Source: JBECKR01 sp040235415 (lineage in GTDB: Bacteria > Acidobacteriota > Polarisedimenticolia > Polarisedimenticolales > Polarisedimenticolaceae). Taken from it: a stretch of DNA of 9,806 bases. Location: positions 1 to 9,806 of the forward strand of contig JBECKR010000094.1 in assembly GCA_040235415.1 (NCBI GenBank), written 5' to 3'. The notes beneath the pieces are model-generated. The model saw nothing but the letters and a program-made list of their open reading frames with translations. It was not told the origin of the DNA and did no database searches. A program made the translations under genes and the position numbers. Shown piece by piece: positions 6,811 through 9,806 of this stretch; position 1 is the first letter of the stretch; every line of letters begins with the position of its first letter.

Positions 6811-7811
6811 CGCCACGCCGTCATCGCCGAGAGCACGCGTCGGACGCGCCCCGCCGGGGTCGATCGCTCGACGATCGGGCTCGCCAGCACCCGGGTCCCG
6901 AAGCTCTCCTTGAATCGCTCGACTCCCGCGAGTCCTCCGCTCGGGTTGAAGTCGAACCAGCGCTTGCCTCGTTCGCACGCGTCGCGGATCGCCCTGAGGA
7001 GCACGAGGTGCACCGGGCGCAGCGCGAGGTCCTCGGCGCGGGCGGCGCCGTGCCAGTAGGCGACGTGGAGCGGCGCGTCGAGGCACAGCGCGCCGGCCAC
7101 GACGCGGCCGTCGTGCTCGGCGATCCACAACCGCACGCCGTCGCCGCCGTGCGCGCGCAGCGACGCGAAGAAGGCCGGCTCGTACCGCGTCGTGGCGCGC
7201 TCGCCCCAGCGCTCGAGGCTCGCGCGGTAGCACGCGAGGTAGGCATCCCAGTCCTCGTCGCCTCGGGCGCGCCGCGCCGTCGCGCCTCCCTCGCGGGCGC
7301 GCCTCACGTCGTAGCGGAATTTCCGCGCGAGGTCGCCCGTGCGTTCCGCGAGCCCGCGCTCGAACGCGGTCCATCCGCCGTCGAGGTCGAGCACGCGGGT
7401 GTGATCGTCCCGCAGCGGCAGCCCGGACAGGGCGGTCGCGGCTCCCGCGAACGGGTTCCAGCGCCAGACGAGCTCCGGGCATCGCTCGGACAGCCAGGCC
7501 GCGACGACGCGGCCGCGATCGGCGGAGACGCGATCGCGCGACAGCCACCCGCCGTACGTCCATCCCGGGCTCGACTCGTAGTGCCGCCACAACCCGAGGC
7601 GGCCGGTCCGGACCGCCAGCGGGACCACGGCGGCCGGGCCGTCGTCGAGCTCCAGCCGGACGGGGCACGGAGCGAGCGCCCCGCCGGTGCGCTCTTTCCA
7701 GACCGCGTACCACGCCGGCGAGTGGAAGAACGTGGCGTACGGGCAGGACTCCCACGCCGCGACCCATTCGGCTTCGTCCGCCGAGGTCGCCCGCCGGATC
7801 CCGGCGCTCAT
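6807..7811 (-). CDS. FemAB/GNAT-like acyltransferase (Acetyltransf_6/BioF2-like)
   Basis: A 334-residue protein with the two-lobed layout of FemAB-like acyltransferases. The first lobe begins F-F-H-S-P-A-W-Y (28-35) and runs through a G-W-T-Y-G-G strand (83-88). The helix-rich hinge L-A-R-K-F-R-Y-D-V-R-R-A (161-172) is the usual entry to the second GNAT lobe. That lobe holds W-I-A-E-H-D-G-R-V-V-A-G-A-L (229-242), Y-W-H-G-A (252-256) and the closing block F-D-F-N-P-S-G-G (286-293) with R-F-K-E-S-F-G (299-305). Relatives N-acylate sugars or peptides, or occur as accessory proteins in exopolysaccharide/exosortase clusters; no exosortase is visible here. ATG 7811 overlaps the aminotransferase stop as ATGA; a GTG at 7826 would add five residues. 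Position directly after the aminotransferase suggests acylation of the new amino group, which is inference. Aminoacyl transfer is also possible for this fold. Confidence 0.8.
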   Translation of the reverse strand: MSAGIRRATSADEAEWVAAWESCPYATFFHSPAWYAVWKERTGGALAPCPVRLELDDGPAAVVPLAVRTGRLGLWRHYESSPGWTYGGWLSRDRVSADRGRVVAAWLSERCPELVWRWNPFAGAATALSGLPLRDDHTRVLDLDGGWTAFERGLAERTGDLARKFRYDVRRAREGGATARRARGDEDWDAYLACYRASLERWGERATTRYEPAFFASLRAHGGDGVRLWIAEHDGRVVAGALCLDAPLHVAYWHGAARAEDLALRPVHLVLLRAIRDACERGKRWFDFNPSGGLAGVERFKESFGTRVLASPIVERSTPAGRVRRVLSAMTAWR

Positions 7812-8989
7812 CGCTCCCCGAGACACCGCCGCACGGCCTCCACAACGTCGCCGGCGTCCTCGTCGGTGAGCTTCGAGGACAGCGGAAGGCTGACGGTCTC
7901 CCGGCCGATCCGGGTCGCGATCGGGACGTCGTCGGGCGACCAGCCGAGCCGCTCGCGATACACCGGGTGCTCCGGCAGCGCGAGGTAGTGCACGCCCACG
8001 CCGACGTTCTGCGCGGTCATCGCCTCGAGGAAGCGGTCGCGCGAGATCCCGGCTCTAGCCTCGTCGACGCGGATCGTGAACAGGTGGTGGGCATGGCGGG
8101 TTCCCGGCTCGGGGGGCGCGGGCAGCCCGATCGGAAGATCCGAGAGCTCGTCGACGTAGCGCTCCCAGATCGCGCGCCGCCTCCGCCAGGACTCCTCGAC
8201 GCGGGCGAGCTGGTGCAGGCCGAGCGCGGCCTGGAGGTCCATCATGTTGTACTTGAAACCGGTCTCGACGACCTGGTAGTGGCGGTAGCCCTCGTCGCCG
8301 AACCGCTTCCACGCGTCCTTCGACATCCCGTGCAGGGCGAGCATCTTGATGCGAGCGATGGCGTCCCCGTCGCGCGTCAGGACCATCCCGCCCTCGCCGG
8401 TCGCGACGTTCTTCGTGACGTAGAAGCTGAAGCAGCCGTAGTCCCCGACCGTGCCCGCCTTGCGGCCGTGGAACTCCGTCTCGATGGCGTGGGCGCAGTC
8501 CTCGATCAGGAGGAGGCCGCGGTCGCGCGCGAGCGCCCCGAGGGCGTCGAGATCGGCGGCCCGGCCCGCGAAGTGCACCGGGAGGATCGCCCGGGTGCGG
8601 GGCGAGAGCCGCTCGGCGACGCGGCGCGGGTCGAGGTTCATGCTCGTCGGGTCGACGTCCGCGAGCACCGGGGTCGCCCCGCAGTGCAGCACGGCGTTGG
8701 CGGTCGCGCAGAACGTCAGCGGCGTCGTGATCACCTCGTCGCCCGGTCCGACGCCGGCGGCGAGCAGGCTCAAGTGCAGCGCCGCGGTGCACGAGTTCAC
8801 GGCGGCGGCGTGGGGAGCGCCCTTGTAGCGCCGGAACGCCTCCTCGAAGCTCGCGACCCGCGGTCCGGTTCCGATCCAGCCGCTCTCGAGGCAGGCGACG
8901 ACCTCCGCGATCTCCTCGCGACGGATGTCCGGGGCGCCGAACACGAGAAACCGCTCCCGTGGACGGACCGGATCGGGGATGCTGCGCAC
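7808..8989 (-). CDS. DegT/DnrJ/EryC1/StrS-family PLP-dependent sugar aminotransferase
   Basis: A 393-residue fold-type I aminotransferase, normal length for the family, which converts a keto group on a nucleotide sugar to an amine using glutamate or glutamine. Visible landmarks are E-S-G-W-I-G-T-G-P (35-43), V-N-S-C-T-A-A-L-H-L (64-73), T-P-L-T-F (89-93) and the segment P-V-L-A-D-V-D (107-113). I-E-D-C-A-H-A (162-168) contains Asp164, which pairs with the PLP ring nitrogen. F-Y-V-T-K-N-V-A-T-G-E-G-G (189-201) contains Lys193, which forms the PLP aldimine. G-F-K-Y-N-M-M-D-L-Q-A-A-L-G is also typical. GTG 8989 is chosen because GGAGGT (9002-8997) sits 7 bases upstream; the in-frame TTG at 9049 lies in the AT-rich leader and has no ribosome site. 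It is the first gene of the packed block. Which sugar position is aminated is unknown. Confidence 0.92.
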   Translation of the reverse strand: MRSIPDPVRPRERFLVFGAPDIRREEIAEVVACLESGWIGTGPRVASFEEAFRRYKGAPHAAAVNSCTAALHLSLLAAGVGPGDEVITTPLTFCATANAVLHCGATPVLADVDPTSMNLDPRRVAERLSPRTRAILPVHFAGRAADLDALGALARDRGLLLIEDCAHAIETEFHGRKAGTVGDYGCFSFYVTKNVATGEGGMVLTRDGDAIARIKMLALHGMSKDAWKRFGDEGYRHYQVVETGFKYNMMDLQAALGLHQLARVEESWRRRRAIWERYVDELSDLPIGLPAPPEPGTRHAHHLFTIRVDEARAGISRDRFLEAMTAQNVGVGVHYLALPEHPVYRERLGWSPDDVPIATRIGRETVSLPLSSKLTDEDAGDVVEAVRRCLGER

Positions 8990-8996
8990 TCCGGGG

Positions 8997-9002
8997 ACCT
9001 CC
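8997..9002 (-). promoter_or_regulatory. Strong Shine-Dalgarno for the aminotransferase GTG
   Basis: Read leftward, GGAGGT is followed by seven bases and then GTG at 8989. It is the best ribosome site in the window and decides the start of the aminotransferase. It lies partly in the loop of a possible short hairpin (CCGG 9004-9001 pairing with CCGG 8994-8991). Confidence 0.7.
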
Positions 9003-9017
9003 GGCGGCCGCCGACGG

Positions 9018-9079
9018 CCGTGAGCATCGCTAACATTGTGCGAAAACAAGGATAAAGTCCAGCATCCGGCGGCTCACGG
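9018..9079. repeat. Perfect 8-bp inverted repeat flanking the AT-rich island
   Basis: CCGTGAGC at 9018-9025 is the exact reverse complement of GCTCACGG at 9072-9079, with 46 bases between them. The right arm covers the stop codon of the GT2 gene. The loop is too long for an ordinary terminator, so this may be a regulator site pair or chance in GC-rich DNA. Confidence 0.3.
9026..9066 (-). promoter_or_regulatory. AT-rich intergenic island, candidate promoter for the leftward operon
   Basis: This is the only clearly AT-rich patch in the window (about 40% GC over 9026-9060 against 70% or more around it). It lies in the 84-base gap between the GT2 gene stop and the aminotransferase start. Read leftward it contains CACAAT (9040-9035), four of six matches to a -10 box, but no good -35 match at 16-18 bases upstream; TTGTTT (9049-9044) is too close. 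It could be a promoter for the seven genes downstream, used by a sigma factor whose consensus I cannot match. Confidence 0.35.
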
Positions 9080-9806
9080 GCGGCCCGCGTCGAGGCCCGC
9101 GAGGCGGCGCACGGGGCGCGGGAGCCGGGCCGCGAGGAGGTACCCCGCGGTCTTGAGCGTCGGGCGGAGCGCCAGGGCCTCGGTGGCCGCGCGACGCGCC
9201 CCGGCGGCGTCGCCCCCGACGAGGCAGGCCCAGGCGAGGTCGTGCCACAGGCCGCCCAAGCGGTGCCGGATCGCCCGCCGGGACGGCAGCGCCGCCGGCG
9301 GGACGCGCCGGAACGCGCGCTCGAGGATCTCGATCGAGCACTCCGCCATCGCGCGGTGGTCGCCGCTCAGGGACCGCGGCCGCTTGCGAACCAGGGTCGT
9401 CGCGACCGGCTCGTAGACCGCCTCGCGCTCGACCGCGACCCGGATCCAGAGGTCGTAGTCCTCCATGTGCGACAGGCGCTCGTCGAAGCTCGGGGGGGCG
9501 CCGAGGTTCTCGAGGTCGAGGACGACGGCGGGCGCCGTGAACGGGTTGCCGAGCAGGATCTCCGTGATCGCGACCGGTCCCTCCGGCAGGTCCGGGCGCA
9601 GCCGCGGGAGCGTCGCGGGATCGGAGGGAGGGCCGGCGGTCGCGTCGGGCGTCGGGTCCGAGAAGAAACGCGTGTCGCCCGCCAGGAGCGCCGCCCGCGG
9701 ATGGCGCGCGGCCAGCGCGGAAGCGCGCGCGAGGTGGTCCGGGGGCCAGAGGGCGTCGTCGTCGAGGAACGCCAGACGACGCCCCCGGGCGCGCGCGATG
9801 CCGGCG
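9074..9806 (-). CDS. Glycosyltransferase family 2 (GT-A), N-terminus outside window
   Basis: The frame is open to the right edge of the window, giving 243 visible residues and a TGA at 9076-9074. The first visible residues read R-G-R-R-L-A-F-L-D-D-D-A-L-W (7-20), the GT2 donor/metal-binding DxD region (Asp15-17). L-L-G-N-P-F (about 90-95) and a V-V-L-D strand follow. H-M-E-D-Y-D-L-W-I-R (113-122) then carries the family's catalytic-base-type acidic pair. After Y-E-P-V-A-T-T-L-V-R (about 131-140) comes a helical tail of about 95 residues that includes a TPR-like unit (A-W-A-C-L-V-G-G-D, then A-L-A-L-R-P). The first 70-90 residues, with the nucleotide-binding P-x-Y-N region, are presumably beyond the edge. 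It is an inner-leaflet enzyme adding a sugar to a lipid-linked acceptor. An ATG at 9466 is internal, not the start. Confidence 0.85.
   Translation of the reverse strand, partial: AGIARARGRRLAFLDDDALWPPDHLARASALAARHPRAALLAGDTRFFSDPTPDATAGPPSDPATLPRLRPDLPEGPVAITEILLGNPFTAPAVVLDLENLGAPPSFDERLSHMEDYDLWIRVAVEREAVYEPVATTLVRKRPRSLSGDHRAMAECSIEILERAFRRVPPAALPSRRAIRHRLGGLWHDLAWACLVGGDAAGARRAATEALALRPTLKTAGYLLAARLPRPVRRLAGLDAGRP

Larger units (their letters stand above)
1345..8989 (-). other. Seven-gene leftward operon for a modified glycan
   Basis: Seven genes run leftward with no real gaps. The joins are ATGA (7808-7811), ATGA (6807-6810), an 11-base overlap (5887-5897), GTGA (5202-5205), a 4-base gap with a shared stop/Shine-Dalgarno (3756-3767), and GTGA (2592-2595). 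This supports one transcript and coupled translation. The order is aminotransferase, acyltransferase, sulfotransferase, methyltransferase, flippase, then two glycosyltransferases. The GT2 gene upstream may be read through into it, or the AT-rich gap may start a separate message. Confidence 0.75.

Noticed and set aside
8990..9049. TTG at 9049 as aminotransferase start
   Set aside because: It adds 20 residues unlike the family, lies in the AT-rich leader and has no ribosome site, whereas GTG 8989 has GGAGGT at 7-base spacing.
7967..9055. Rightward open frame (362 codons) opposite the aminotransferase
   Set aside because: Antisense of a gene with a complete PLP active site; no domain signal, no ribosome site.
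9040..9062. Sigma-54 type promoter (GG/GC pair) in the AT-rich island
   Set aside because: TGGAC is followed at the right distance by TTGT, not by the required GC doublet, so the consensus is not met.
9001..9080. Intrinsic terminator after the GT2 gene
   Set aside because: The inverted repeat arms are 46 bases apart and no U-run follows a compact stem; the short hairpin at 9005-9020 is followed directly by a ribosome site rather than a T-tract.

Overview
The window is a very GC-rich (roughly 70% or more by eye) stretch of bacterial chromosome that carries part of a surface-polysaccharide or glycoconjugate assembly locus. Coding density is almost complete, GTG starts are common, and most joins between genes are 4-base stop/start overlaps. 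Composition and gene families fit a high-GC, probably Gram-negative soil or environmental lineage (for example Acidobacteriota, Myxococcota or Gemmatimonadota type). The sequence holds no rRNA or marker gene, so taxonomy stays open. There is no tRNA, rRNA, CRISPR array, insertion sequence or phage gene, and no gene-free stretch longer than about 85 bases.

Layout. Bases 1-1348 read rightward: the C-terminal end of a helical, TPR-like protein, then a complete GT4-type glycosyltransferase. Bases 1345-9806 read leftward. In transcription order (right to left) they hold a GT2-type glycosyltransferase cut by the window edge, then an 84-base gap with the only AT-rich island in the window and a good Shine-Dalgarno sequence. 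Seven tightly packed genes follow: DegT/DnrJ/EryC1-type PLP aminotransferase, FemAB/GNAT-like acyltransferase, PAPS-type sulfotransferase, SAM-dependent methyltransferase, 12-14-helix Wzx-like flippase, and two GT4 glycosyltransferases. The two blocks converge tail to tail and share a CTAG, so each stop codon lies in the overlap and no room is left for a terminator between them.

How the genes may work together (inference from families and order). The aminotransferase would make an amino sugar on a nucleotide carrier, and the FemAB/GNAT-like protein may acylate that or another amine. The GT2 and GT4 enzymes would build an oligosaccharide on a lipid carrier, and the sulfotransferase and methyltransferase would decorate it. 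The flippase would then move the lipid-linked unit across the inner membrane. Enzymes for nucleotide-sugar supply and PAPS supply, the initiating phosphoglycosyltransferase and a clear polymerase are not visible and must lie outside the window. The most distinctive point is a sulfotransferase placed inside a translationally coupled amination/acylation/methylation/export operon, which points to a sulfated amino-sugar glycan.
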